Of a DNA stretch of 64,000 nucleotides, positions 9,322 through 18,451 are shown piece by piece. The position numbers were made by a program, and so were the translations under genes. The stretch lies in the NCBI RefSeq assembly GCF_907164575.1, contig NZ_CAJQYY010000024.1, positions 41,219 through 105,218 of the forward strand. The letters run 5' to 3'. Position 1 is the first letter of the stretch. Every line of letters starts with the position of its first letter. This DNA comes from Paraburkholderia gardini (GTDB lineage Bacteria; Pseudomonadota; Gammaproteobacteria; Burkholderiales; Burkholderiaceae). The notes beneath the pieces were generated by a model. The model was not told where the DNA came from. It did no database searches and worked only from the letters and a program-made list of their open reading frames with translations.

Positions 9322-9554
9322 ACGACATGCTTCCGTTCGATGCAATGCAACGCGGAGAACCCGATATAACGCCAGGCACTTTCAGATGTTTCTGATCGTT
9401 GGCGCCTGGGTGCCAAGGCATCATCGGCCGCTTCCAGCTATGGCTTTTACCGAGACGGCCCGCGTCGGGGTCGGCCACTGCATGTCGCGGTGCATCGGCG
9501 TCGCGTCATACGTCGAACGGCCAACCTCAGCTACGCGGCATCGCGAGAAGAACG

Positions 9555-10634
9555 ATGTCGACAATTCCCCTCACCTTGATCGAAGGCGCAATGGCGCTGC
9601 CCAGAACGCATCCGCTCGAACGCCTGCCTCGTTCGTTCGGTCGCGAATGGGCGCTGCTGCCGCCCAATGTCAGCTTTCGTGCCGAACTCAAGGCGCTGTA
9701 TGCAGCGATGCTGCACACGTTCTGTCTGAGCGCCGACGCGATACGCTCGGCATGCCGGTGGGAACCGCTCAAGGCGAAGCGCACCGGTCCGGTGACTGCT
9801 TCGCATGTCGCCGGGCCATCGGGTTCGCCCGCGGCCCCGGCGCGCGCCGCGCATATCGATTTGCGGATACCGCCGGTTGCACCGCCCACCTCCACTCGCA
9901 AACGGATGGCTCTGGGTGGCGCGTGCGCCGTGAGCGGCGCGGCCATACTCGCGTGGATCGCGCTGTCGTCTTCTCATTCGCCACCGGATGCAGGCGGCCG
10001 CGATGCTGACAATGTCGCCAGGGCCGACGCTCCTGCATCACCTCGTGTGCCGTCGGCGCAAGGTGCATTGCGCAATGAAGACGCCAGGCTGCCGGCTGGT
10101 TCCCGGGCGCCAGGTCGCGGACAGACCGCGGAAACGGTAATGAAAAGCGCATCGGCGGCAACGACTACAGCCGTCGCTGCATCAGCCGGTCGCGACTCAA
10201 CAAGGCGCTCCACGCGCAAGCGCTCCACCCAAATCGCCCACGCGAACGTGAAGTCATCGCGCAAGTCCGCGCGCGATGCAACAGGCACGACGTACGCGAA
10301 ATCGCTGAAGGCGGATCAACGCCGGGCCGCGCAACTCGCCGGAGTGAGCCGTCGTTCTGCCGCCTCGAATGTAGCCACGGCCACCACAGGTCAACGCATC
10401 GGGACAGCGCGTCGTCCCGATGCTGCGCTATCCGCCGCGGGGCGTTTCTCGCCCCATGCGGCGTCCACGGCGTCCACTGACGACTACGCGTCCATCAAGA
10501 CCTGGGCCGCCACGCTGACAGGCAGCCCCGCGACATCGCGCACACCTGTCCGCACGAACAACGCCTCCGGCGACTGGATGAACGGCATGACGCAACGTCG
10601 CGTGACCGAGGTGCCTGACAGCTTCTCGCCATAA
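9555..10634 (+). CDS. Hypothetical single-pass membrane protein
   Basis: A 359-residue protein with no family that I recognise. The start at 9555 has GAGAAG six bases upstream. Residues 1-115 are a soluble segment with a short helix-rich block (FRAELKALYAAMLHTF). One hydrophobic segment follows at about 120-140 (GGACAVSGAAILAWIALSSS). After it comes a long tail, rich in Ala, Ser, Thr, Arg and Lys, that looks disordered. A cytoplasmic N-terminus with a periplasmic basic tail, as in cell-wall-interacting or secretion-associated proteins, is possible. The coding bias is typical of the genome, so it is probably real. Confidence 0.55.
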   Translation: MSTIPLTLIEGAMALPRTHPLERLPRSFGREWALLPPNVSFRAELKALYAAMLHTFCLSADAIRSACRWEPLKAKRTGPVTASHVAGPSGSPAAPARAAHIDLRIPPVAPPTSTRKRMALGGACAVSGAAILAWIALSSSHSPPDAGGRDADNVARADAPASPRVPSAQGALRNEDARLPAGSRAPGRGQTAETVMKSASAATTTAVAASAGRDSTRRSTRKRSTQIAHANVKSSRKSARDATGTTYAKSLKADQRRAAQLAGVSRRSAASNVATATTGQRIGTARRPDAALSAAGRFSPHAASTASTDDYASIKTWAATLTGSPATSRTPVRTNNASGDWMNGMTQRRVTEVPDSFSP

Positions 10635-11050
10635 CCGACAGCACCCCAAAAAACAGCCCGACACACATAAGCCGCTCCCCGAAAGCTGGACAACCGTCCA
10701 ACCTCTTTGGGGGGAATGACGAATACACCGTGAAGTTTCGCCAGCAATTGGCCACGGAATATCTGACGGGGGATTACCGGGTCGACCGCCTACTTCCGCG
10801 GTTCGGCCATTTTCCTCTCCGCGACCGTCCGCTGTCAGGTCGACATTAGCAGCAGTCATTCATGTCAAGTCGCCCATGCGATGCGGGAAAACGAGCCTGA
10901 CCAGACTGCGCTTCGCGTCCTGGTCTTCTTGCATACGGAGCAAGTGCTTCCCTCCCACAAGCGGCTCTTGTGTAGTCCTCGCCGAGCCTGTGACGAAGCG
11001 CCACCGGGTCCGCTCAGCGGTCGTCATTCGATACGGCTGGAGATACCGTT
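10635..11050. other. Gene-free stretch with a probable insertion-sequence remnant
   Basis: No complete gene is seen in these 416 bases. A degenerate transposase-like fragment occupies 10680-10849 (listed separately). The remaining part up to the Cache gene start at 11051 holds only the presumed promoter region of that gene. Confidence 0.5.
10680..10849 (+). pseudogene. Possible IS3-type transposase OrfA remnant
   Basis: From 10715 one frame reads NDEYTVKFRQQLATEYLTGD and stops at 10849. This resembles the N-terminal helix-turn-helix start of IS3-family OrfA proteins (YxxxFKxxxVxEYLxG). It is preceded by a short hairpin, TGGAC/GTCCA at 10687-10700, in the place where an IS end would lie. The frame breaks after about 45 codons and no other part of an IS is visible. 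This is a tentative call from pattern likeness only. Confidence 0.35.
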
Positions 11051-11545
11051 ATGAACGTGAACGGGAAAGCTCTCTTTATCAGCATCTTGCTGCTGGCTGG
11101 ATTGTTCTGCTCCGCGTCGCCTGCGTTTTCTCAGTCATCTTCCCCGACGTCCGAGACAGCAAAACAAACCGAAGCGCTGGTCGACAAAGCTGCGGCGTTG
11201 ATTGACAGTAAAGGCAAGGAGGCGTTTTCCGGCTTCAGAGCGAAAGGCAGCGAGTGGTTCCACGGGGACACCTATCTGTTCGTTTACGATCTGAAGGCAA
11301 ATGTCTTGTTGAATCCGGCCTTCCCGGCCCGTGAGGGGACCAATGTCAACGGTCAGAAAGATACCAACGGCAAGCTGTTTCACGACGCCATGATTCAGAC
11401 GGCTGAAACGAAGGGATCGGGCTGGGTCGATTACATGTTCCTGAGACCCGGGCAGACCCAGCCGTCGCATAAATGGACCTATGTGAAGGCAGTAAAGATC
11501 AACGCAGTTCCAGGCCTGGTGGGTTCGGGTTTCTATTCGGAGTAG
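11051..11545 (+). CDS. Periplasmic Cache-domain protein
   Basis: A 164-residue exported protein. Residues 1-27 form a signal peptide (hydrophobic ISILLLAGLFCSAS, then AFSQ). The rest is a single Cache domain of the type-2 group, which binds small carboxylates or amines in receptors: LVDKAAALIDSKGKEAF, YLFVYDLKANVLLNP, then GTNVNGQKDTNG and WVDYMF. It has no membrane anchor or signalling domain, so it acts as a free periplasmic sensor or binding protein. The ligand is unknown. The ATG at 11051 is the natural start of the signal peptide. Confidence 0.82.
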   Translation: MNVNGKALFISILLLAGLFCSASPAFSQSSSPTSETAKQTEALVDKAAALIDSKGKEAFSGFRAKGSEWFHGDTYLFVYDLKANVLLNPAFPAREGTNVNGQKDTNGKLFHDAMIQTAETKGSGWVDYMFLRPGQTQPSHKWTYVKAVKINAVPGLVGSGFYSE

Positions 11546-11705
11546 ATTCTGGCTAGCCTCAGTCGATCACCGCACGGCTGCGTAAGAATCCGTTGTGGCG
11601 AGTGGTCACGTGTCGCAGTTGCGGGATCGTCGATGACGTAGCGTAGCGCGGCGAGTGAGGCTCCAGAGTGGTTTACGTCGGTACGTGAACAAAGGCGGCG
11701 TCCTC

Positions 11706-12305
11706 ATGACACGATTTCTCATCAGTTTCATTCTGGTTCTGGCGTTGGGACCGTCCTTGCTGCCATCGGCGGCGGTTGCGCAGACGCCACTTGTCATCAC
11801 GAAGCTGGCCGAAAAGAAGGTCGCCGAGTTGCCGCCCGGACAACTTTTCTGGCGAATAGAGCGCTTTACAACGCGCGGGCAGGCGCAAGCCGTCGCAGGC
11901 ACCTGGGGACTGGTTGCCGAATCGGCGGGCAAGGTCTGGCTTTTCACGCTCGGCCCGGCGGGTGGGTCGTCAGTGGGCGGCACGAAGGTGGCCGAGGTAG
12001 GCCCCATCCCTCGAGTTATTGCGCCGCAGTATCTCCTCAGAATCAATGCGGCTAGTGGGACGCCTGGCAGCACAACTCCCGTGCATACTCATCCGGGCTC
12101 GGAGACCTTCTTCGTGCTGGCCGGGGCGCAAAGCGTTCGTACTCCAGACGGCGTGATGGTCGTTAAGGCTGGCCAGGTCGAGCCGGGCCACGGTGCTGGT
12201 GTCCCGATGCAAGTCTCGGCCAGTGGCTCGGCGGATCTGCACGCCCTGGTGATGTTTGTGCTCGACGGCACCAAACCGTTTTCATCTCCCGCAAATTTCC
12301 CGTGA
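11706..12305 (+). CDS. Exported cupin-domain protein
   Basis: A 199-residue protein with a signal peptide at residues 1-25 (FLISFILVLALG, cleavage near AVAQ). The cupin fold is seen in the metal-binding motif PVHTHPGSETFFVLAG (residues about 118-133) and a second strand pair (HGAGVPMQVSASG). The two His and one Glu could bind a metal ion. Enzymatic activity cannot be assigned. An AAAGGCGG ribosome site precedes the ATG at 11706. It follows the Cache gene on the same strand but with 160 bases between them, so co-transcription is uncertain. Confidence 0.8.
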   Translation: MTRFLISFILVLALGPSLLPSAAVAQTPLVITKLAEKKVAELPPGQLFWRIERFTTRGQAQAVAGTWGLVAESAGKVWLFTLGPAGGSSVGGTKVAEVGPIPRVIAPQYLLRINAASGTPGSTTPVHTHPGSETFFVLAGAQSVRTPDGVMVVKAGQVEPGHGAGVPMQVSASGSADLHALVMFVLDGTKPFSSPANFP

Positions 12306-12519
12306 ACAGCGGTTTAACCGCCTCATTGCGTGGACATCCTCTTGTGGGTTTCGCTTCGCCGATACCTGTCATTTCGCACGTTGAGCGACCGCTTTCGGCC
12401 TTCGAATCCGATACCTTGTAATTCCGCTTCGGTCCGGTTACGGTCTACGGTCTCGTGAGCGCTAGTGTTGCAGTTCACACAATCGGTCTGTTTCGTTCCG
12501 GACGGGCACTGACGTCGCG

Positions 12520-13227
12520 CTATCGTGCGCCTGGCAAGCCTGCTTCCGTCTGACGCTGCAACTGCTGCACCTGCCGCTGCAGTTCACGCAGCTGCGCCTG
12601 CGCGCGGTCCTTCCCGGCGCGCAACGCGACCGCCTCGCCCTGCACCTCGCGTTGGTGTTCGTTGACCTGCGCCTGCTGCGTCCGCGCGACATCGAGGTCG
12701 GCCTGCAAGCGCTTTGCCCGGTCTTCCGACAATGCGATCACACGATCGAGAAACGCCTTTTGCGCCTGCAATCCGGTTCGATGGATTTCGATGTCGGCAA
12801 GCTCTGCTGTCTGCTTCACGAAGCCGGCGTAAATCGCTTCGGCACGCACATCGTCCTGCGACTTGATCACGCGCCAGAAATGACGGTCCTGAAACAGCGC
12901 GACGTAATACGTCATTTCCTGCGGATAAAAGAAGAGACTCGCGCCGTAGCTGCCGTTGTATGTGGTGCGCAATTCCACGAGCTTCGAATCGTGAATCATC
13001 TGCATCAGTTCGGCGACGTCACCCTGCGCATCGCCCGCGGCACTCGCGCCCGACGCGCCCTGCTGGGGCGGTGCGCTCAACTGCGGCGTCAGCGTGTTCA
13101 TCGCGGGTCGCGTGCCGACGACAGGCGCCGAGGAGTCGCTCTCCTGCGCCTGCACCGCCACACCATGCAGCGACGCGCCCACCACCGCGAGCAGCATCGC
13201 GCGCCGCAAACATAAGGAGTACTTCAT
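12520..13227 (-). CDS. DUF2968 family exported coiled-coil protein
   Basis: A 235-residue protein that fits the DUF2968 family found in Burkholderiales. A signal peptide spans about residues 1-27 (AMLLAVVGASLHGVAVQAQ). A linker rich in Pro/Ala/Ser follows, then a domain with YNGSYGASLFFYPQEMTYYVALFQ. The C-terminal 90 residues are a charged, Gln-rich coiled coil. The function is unknown; the coiled coil suggests an envelope structural or adaptor role. The ATG at 13227 has GGAG ten bases upstream; an in-frame TTG six codons earlier is less likely. Confidence 0.8.
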   Translation of the reverse strand: MKYSLCLRRAMLLAVVGASLHGVAVQAQESDSSAPVVGTRPAMNTLTPQLSAPPQQGASGASAAGDAQGDVAELMQMIHDSKLVELRTTYNGSYGASLFFYPQEMTYYVALFQDRHFWRVIKSQDDVRAEAIYAGFVKQTAELADIEIHRTGLQAQKAFLDRVIALSEDRAKRLQADLDVARTQQAQVNEHQREVQGEAVALRAGKDRAQAQLRELQRQVQQLQRQTEAGLPGAR

Positions 13228-13445
13228 CGTGCATGCTCCGTGCAAATGCTGAATAGCCGACGATTATCGCGCGGTTTGACGGCGAAGCGAAGCGTTCTGA
13301 GCAACCCCGTGCAGACTTTAAATCGAGATAGATGAGCGCCCCGGCGATCGCATCAATCAGCGACGTCGAAGATCAATCGCGGCTCAACGAAGTGGACCCG
13401 CGCGAAAAGCGATGGAAATCCCAGGGGAAGGACAAAAGAAGACAC

Positions 13446-13466
13446 AAAAAAACCGGCATGCGCCGG
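13446..13466 (-). terminator. Terminator after the amidotransferase-like gene
   Basis: A GC-rich hairpin (13453-13457 with 13462-13466) is followed on the minus strand by seven T, 30 bases after the stop of the gene at 13496. Confidence 0.75.
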
Positions 13467-13495
13467 CTTTCCTGTCGATGTCGAAAACGGCGAGG

Positions 13496-14917
13496 CTAGA
13501 ACCGGGTCTCGCGCGCGACGCGCAAAAACGTATCGAGCAACGGCGTGCAGTCGAGCAGTTCCGGACCGCCCGCACGGTGAAATTCCGGGTGCCACTGCAC
13601 GCCCATCACGAACGGCGCGCGACGATACCGCACGGCTTCGATGATGCCGTCGGCCGCCGAGACCGCCTCGATGTTCAGGTCGCGACCGAGCGTCTTCACG
13701 GCCTGGTGGTGAATCGAGTTGACGATCGCTTCGCGCCGCCCCGGAAACATGTTCGCGAGCGTCGAACCATCCGGGAAATGCACAGCGTGACGATGCTGGT
13801 CGTACTGCTCGCTGACATGCACGCCGGCGGTCGGCACATCGGTGGCGATATCCTGGTAGAGTGAGCCGCCGAACGCCACGTTGATCAACTGGCAGCCGCG
13901 ACAGACGCCGAGCACCGGCTTGCCCGACTCGACGAACTCATGCAGCAGTTCCAGTTCGTACATGTCGCGAACGCGGTCGCCGGGCCACTCCGGCCGCGTC
14001 GCGGCTTCCTCGTAAGACTGCGGCGAGACGTCCGCGCCACCTTGCAGCAGCAGGCCGTCGAGGTGCTTCGCGTAGTCGCGCAGACGGATGTTGCTCGGAT
14101 GCAGCATGCCCTGATGGCCGACCGTCGGAATCATGAACACGATGACGTCGCGCGACATCACCCAGTGCGCGATCGACTCTTCGAGGTATTGCAGCGTCTT
14201 GCCGCGCAGGCCTCTCGCGCCCGGTTCCGGATGAAAGATCCGCGCCGACACGCCGATACGCAGTGTGCGTTGCGTGATGCGCTGGCCGGCGCGATCGAAC
14301 AGCTGCCGGGCGCGCGCGGCGATGATCCGTCCGAATACCGTCCACGCCGAATCGTTGTGCTTCAGATAACGCGGCGCCGAAGGCGGCAGCGAACTGGCCG
14401 GCGGCGGATTGAACGTGGCGAAGTCCGGCTGCGACGTGAAGCCCGGTGGCGGCGTACCCGGTGCGGGTGCTGCGCCCGCGGCGGTTCCGGTAGCTCCGGC
14501 GGTTCCGGTCGTTTCGGTCGCTCCGGTCGTTTCGGCGGAGGCTGGCGACGCACCGGCCGTGGCGCCAGCAGACGACGCCGGCGTACCCGTTCGCGATGTG
14601 CGGTCGCGATCGTGAACCGCGGCTTCCTGCTTCGCAGTCGCCTGGACGGCGGCCGCGCGTGCTTCGGCGGCGTCGAGTTGCTGCCGGGTCTTCGGTGTCG
14701 CGGCGGGCGTCACGGTCGACGCGCTCCGCGGATCGTCCGTCGATGCGCGGGCCGCGGCCTCGGGCGCGGCCGCTGGCGCCGTCGACGACCCCGCCGGCGC
14801 GGACTGCGCGTCGGGCGACGATGTGCCGGGCAAATCAGTGGAGGAAGGTGTAGCGCCGGGTGTACCCGCGGAAGCGGCTGCGGGTGTTCCAGGATTGGTT
14901 GGCTTGTTTTCGCTCAT
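13496..14917 (-). CDS. Gamma-glutamyl-GABA hydrolase-like (peptidase C26) with disordered N-terminus
   Basis: A 473-residue protein. The C-terminal 270 residues are a class-I glutamine-amidotransferase-like hydrolase of the PuuD group. The nucleophile Cys is in GVCRGCQLINVAFGG and the catalytic His-x-Glu in VMGVQWHPEFH. PuuD-type enzymes hydrolyse gamma-glutamyl-GABA in putrescine breakdown. The first 200 residues are almost only Ala, Pro, Thr, Gly and Ser, unlike ordinary 250-residue PuuD, and look unstructured. No other putrescine genes are next to it, so the true substrate may differ. The ATG at 14917 is chosen because the upstream 30 codons do not continue the compositional pattern. Confidence 0.82.
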   Translation of the reverse strand: MSENKPTNPGTPAAASAGTPGATPSSTDLPGTSSPDAQSAPAGSSTAPAAAPEAAARASTDDPRSASTVTPAATPKTRQQLDAAEARAAAVQATAKQEAAVHDRDRTSRTGTPASSAGATAGASPASAETTGATETTGTAGATGTAAGAAPAPGTPPPGFTSQPDFATFNPPPASSLPPSAPRYLKHNDSAWTVFGRIIAARARQLFDRAGQRITQRTLRIGVSARIFHPEPGARGLRGKTLQYLEESIAHWVMSRDVIVFMIPTVGHQGMLHPSNIRLRDYAKHLDGLLLQGGADVSPQSYEEAATRPEWPGDRVRDMYELELLHEFVESGKPVLGVCRGCQLINVAFGGSLYQDIATDVPTAGVHVSEQYDQHRHAVHFPDGSTLANMFPGRREAIVNSIHHQAVKTLGRDLNIEAVSAADGIIEAVRYRRAPFVMGVQWHPEFHRAGGPELLDCTPLLDTFLRVARETRF

Positions 14918-15047
14918 GACTGTGGGACAGGCGCGCCGTGTACGCGAACGAATGGGACACCGTCCGATTATCCGCCAGCCCGCCATCAGCGGCAAACCAG
15001 CAAACATTTGCTCACATTGTTGCGGCTTTTTTGCGAAAAACCGACGG

Positions 15048-16805
15048 TCAGGGATCCGGCTGCTCGTCGAAGGTGTCGCGCAGCGCGATCTGCATCGCCG
15101 CGTGAATCTTCACGCACCATCGCCACAACAGGGCCGCCAGCAGCGCGGCGCAGACCAGCACGGCGATGAGCAGACCTGTCGGCGGCAGGATCGCGCCCGA
15201 GAGCGCCGCGACCAGCAGGAACACGCCGATCATCGAGACAACCGGCACGAGGCCCGAGATCGCATAGCGGATGGCGTACGTGAAGCGTCCCGCCTTCCCG
15301 GGCTGCACGCTGATCTCGGCGAGCAGCAACGCGAGCGATTTCGTCTTGCGATACACGGCGACGAGAAACGGCATTGATACCAGCAGCGCCGCGCTCCATA
15401 GCACGACGCGCTGATTCGGCTCCGAGGCGATCCAGCGCCCGATCCAGCGGCTGCCATACGACGAACCGTAAGACACCGCCAGAAAGATCGCCGCGACGAG
15501 CGCGAGGTTCACGGCGATCTGCACGACAATGCGCCGCGTGATGCTGAACAGGGTCGGCTCGCCCGTTGCCGGCCCCAGGCTGCCGAGCCATTGTGCGTAC
15601 ATGCCGAACAGGCTGGCAAGCGTCGGCGGCATGGCGTGAGCAAGACGGCGGGTCAACGGATCGGCCGCGCGGATCAGGTATGGCGTGAACAGCGTGGTGA
15701 GCGCCGACACGGCCACCGCGACCGGATAGAGAAACGCGCTCGTCACCTTCAGCGTCAGCCCGAGCGACGCGATGATGAACGAGAACTCGCCGATCTGCGA
15801 AACGGTCATGCCGACGCGCATCGCCGTGCGGCCATCCTTACCCGCAAGAAAGGTTCCGAGCCCGCACGACACGATCTTGCCGACGATCACGGCCACCGTG
15901 ATCACCGCGATCGGCCACGCGTAATCCACCAGCACGGCGGGATTGAGCATCAGCCCGATCGTCACGAAGAAGATCGCCGAGAACGCATCGCGCAACGGCG
16001 CGATCAGATGCTCGATACGATGCAGATGACGCGACTCGGCCATGATCGCGCCGATCAGGAACGCGCCGAGCGCGATGCTGTAGTCGAGCTTCACGACGAG
16101 CAGACAGAAGCCGAAGCAAAAGCCCAGCACCGACACGAGCAGCATCTCGTCGCTTTGGGCGCGCGCGACGTAGTTGAGCGCGCGCGGCACAATCAGAATA
16201 CCGGCCACGAGCGAAACCGTCATGAAGAGCAGCAGCTTGCCGAGTGTCACGAACGCGACGCCCGTGTTGAGTTCGCCCGTCTGCGCGATGCCGGAGAGCA
16301 GCACAAGCATGGCGATCGCCAGGATATCTTCAACGATCAGAATGCCGAACACGAGTTGCGCGAAGCTTTCGCGCTTCAGGTTCAGTTCGGAGAGCGCCTT
16401 GACGATGATCGTCGTCGACGAAACGGCGAGGATCGCGCCGAGAAAGAGCGAGTCCATCTGGCTCCAGCCGAACGCGCTGCCGATCTCGTAGCCGAGCCAC
16501 AGCATCAGCACGATCTCGGATAACGCCGCGACGATCGCCGTCGCGCCGACGCGAAACAGCTTGCGCAGGCTGAACTCGAGACCGAGCGAAAACATCAGGA
16601 AGACGACGCCGAGCTCGCCGAGCGTCTGGATGGTCTGCTCGTCGTGGATCAGCTGGAACGGCGGCGTGTACGGTCCGATGATCACGCCCGCTGCGATATA
16701 CCCCAGCACCACCGGCTGTTTCAGGCGATGAAACAACACCGTGACGACGCCTGCGATCGCCATCACCACCGCCAGATCCTGAATGAAGCCGATGCCGTGA
16801 TGCAT
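15048..16805 (-). CDS. CPA2-family cation:proton antiporter (Kef/YbaL-like)
   Basis: A 585-residue membrane protein. Residues about 1-390 form the Na+/H+ exchanger domain of the Kef type: VLGYIAAGVIIGPYTPPF, ELGVVFLMFSLGLEFSLRKL and the family motif SIALGAFLIGAIMAES. Further membrane segments follow (residues about 425-560). The cytoplasmic TrkA-N nucleotide-binding domain of true KefB/KefC is absent, so control by glutathione is unlikely. It probably exchanges K+ or Na+ for protons in the inner membrane. It is transcribed toward the amidotransferase gene, with 130 bases between them. Confidence 0.88.
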   Translation of the reverse strand: MHHGIGFIQDLAVVMAIAGVVTVLFHRLKQPVVLGYIAAGVIIGPYTPPFQLIHDEQTIQTLGELGVVFLMFSLGLEFSLRKLFRVGATAIVAALSEIVLMLWLGYEIGSAFGWSQMDSLFLGAILAVSSTTIIVKALSELNLKRESFAQLVFGILIVEDILAIAMLVLLSGIAQTGELNTGVAFVTLGKLLLFMTVSLVAGILIVPRALNYVARAQSDEMLLVSVLGFCFGFCLLVVKLDYSIALGAFLIGAIMAESRHLHRIEHLIAPLRDAFSAIFFVTIGLMLNPAVLVDYAWPIAVITVAVIVGKIVSCGLGTFLAGKDGRTAMRVGMTVSQIGEFSFIIASLGLTLKVTSAFLYPVAVAVSALTTLFTPYLIRAADPLTRRLAHAMPPTLASLFGMYAQWLGSLGPATGEPTLFSITRRIVVQIAVNLALVAAIFLAVSYGSSYGSRWIGRWIASEPNQRVVLWSAALLVSMPFLVAVYRKTKSLALLLAEISVQPGKAGRFTYAIRYAISGLVPVVSMIGVFLLVAALSGAILPPTGLLIAVLVCAALLAALLWRWCVKIHAAMQIALRDTFDEQPDP

Positions 16806-16997
16806 ACGCCCAGATCCTTACAAATGGTAAAGAAAGCATGGTAACCCAGCTGGACGAGAAGTCCCCTGCGCGCCGATCTACAATGCGAACGATATCGCCT
16901 GACGTGCGCCGCGCGGTGTTCCGGCGCCGGCCGGCACACCGGACCCGGCAAAACCGCACATTGCATCTTCCGCATCATCGACTGGACACGGACCGCC

Positions 16998-18374
16998 ATG
17001 GCTACCGAATTCACGCCCTTCCCGCCGCTTGCCCAGCTTGCCGCCGATCTGGCCGCCGGCCGCACGACGAGCCGCCAGCTGGTTGAGACCGCACTCGAAC
17101 GGATTGCCGATCCCGCCGGCCAGGGCGCGGTCGCCTTCATGCACGTCGATGCGGACAGCGCGCGTGCCGCCGCCGACGCCCACGATCGCCTGCGCGCCGC
17201 CGGCACCGTGCTCTCGCCGCTCGCGGGCATTCCGGTTTCGGTGAAGGATCTGTTCGATATCGAAGGCCAGGTGACGCGCGCCGGTTCCCGGGCGCTTGCC
17301 GGCGCCGCGCCCGCCACCGCCGATGCACTCGTCGTCGCGCGGCTCAAGCGCGCGGGCGCCGTGATCGTCGGGCGCACCAATATGAGCGAGTTCGCGTTCT
17401 CCGGGCTCGGGCTCAATCCGCACTACGGCCATCCGCTGTCGCCCTGGCGGCGCGACGTGAAAGGCGACGAACGGATTTCAGGCGGCTCGTCGTCGGGCGC
17501 GGGCGTATCGGTCGCGGACGGCATGGCGGCGGTCGCGCTCGGCACCGACACCGGCGGCTCGATCCGCATTCCGGCCGCGCTGTGCGGCCTGACCGGCTTC
17601 AAGCCGACCGCTGCGCGCATCCCGAGACAAGGGGGCGTGCCCCTTTCGACGACGCTCGATTCGTTCGGCCCGATCGGCGTAACGGTGGCGTGCTGCGCGC
17701 TCGTCGACCGGATGCTGGCGGGGCTCGAGCCGCGCATTCCGGCCGCGCGGCCGCTCGAAGGCGTGCGGCTCGGCGTGCTCAATCATTATGTGACAGACGG
17801 CGTGGAACCGGCCGTCGCCGAAGCCATCGATGCCGCCCTCAAGCATCTCGAAGCCGCCGGCGCGATCGTAAGCGAAGTGCGCTTTGCGCCGCTCGACCGG
17901 CTGCCCGCGATCAACCGCTTCGGCTTTTCATCGATTGAAGCGTACGCATGGCACCGTCCGCTGCTGGAAAAGCACCGCGAGGAATACGACCCGCGCGTCC
18001 GGGTGCGCATCCTGAAAGGTCAGCCCGCGAGTGCCGCCGATTACCTCGACCTCGTCGCCGAACGCCACGCGATGCTCGATGCCGCGCGGGCGCTCTGGCA
18101 GCGCTTCGACGCGATCGTCGCACCGACCGTGCCGGTCGTGCCGCCGCGCCTCGCCGAGCTCATCCACGACGACGACGCGTTCGGCCGTACGAACGCCTTG
18201 ATCCTGCGCAATCCGAGCGCATTCAACTTTCTCGACGCCTGCGCGCTGTCGCTACCCTGCCACGCGCGGGGAAGCGCGCCGGTCGGCCTGATGCTGGCCG
18301 GCGAGCCTTATGGCGACGACGCACTGCTCGGGGTTGGCCGGGCCGTCGAAGCCGTCCTGAACACTATCCGTTAG
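16998..18374 (+). CDS. Amidase-signature family hydrolase
   Basis: A 458-residue member of the amidase signature family (GatA-like, including bacterial amidases). The catalytic Ser-cisSer-Lys triad is seen: K83 in VSVKDLFD, the cis-Ser in GGSSSGAG (about 165), and the nucleophile in GTDTGGSIR (S188). Such enzymes release ammonia from amides. No gatB or gatC is adjacent, so this is a stand-alone amidase and not the tRNA amidotransferase subunit. The substrate is unknown. It is divergent from the antiporter gene, across a 192-base promoter region. Confidence 0.87.
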   Translation: MATEFTPFPPLAQLAADLAAGRTTSRQLVETALERIADPAGQGAVAFMHVDADSARAAADAHDRLRAAGTVLSPLAGIPVSVKDLFDIEGQVTRAGSRALAGAAPATADALVVARLKRAGAVIVGRTNMSEFAFSGLGLNPHYGHPLSPWRRDVKGDERISGGSSSGAGVSVADGMAAVALGTDTGGSIRIPAALCGLTGFKPTAARIPRQGGVPLSTTLDSFGPIGVTVACCALVDRMLAGLEPRIPAARPLEGVRLGVLNHYVTDGVEPAVAEAIDAALKHLEAAGAIVSEVRFAPLDRLPAINRFGFSSIEAYAWHRPLLEKHREEYDPRVRVRILKGQPASAADYLDLVAERHAMLDAARALWQRFDAIVAPTVPVVPPRLAELIHDDDAFGRTNALILRNPSAFNFLDACALSLPCHARGSAPVGLMLAGEPYGDDALLGVGRAVEAVLNTIR

Positions 18375-18451
18375 ACCAGCCGCGATACGGGCAGCGTTCG
18401 CGCTAGAATCGCGGTCACACTCACGCTACTTCGGCCCCTATTTATATCAAA

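Noticed and set aside
10428..10859. Minus-strand frames over the end of the hypothetical gene and the following gap
   Set aside because: They are Arg/Gly/Cys-rich, without ribosome site, and span the probable IS remnant.
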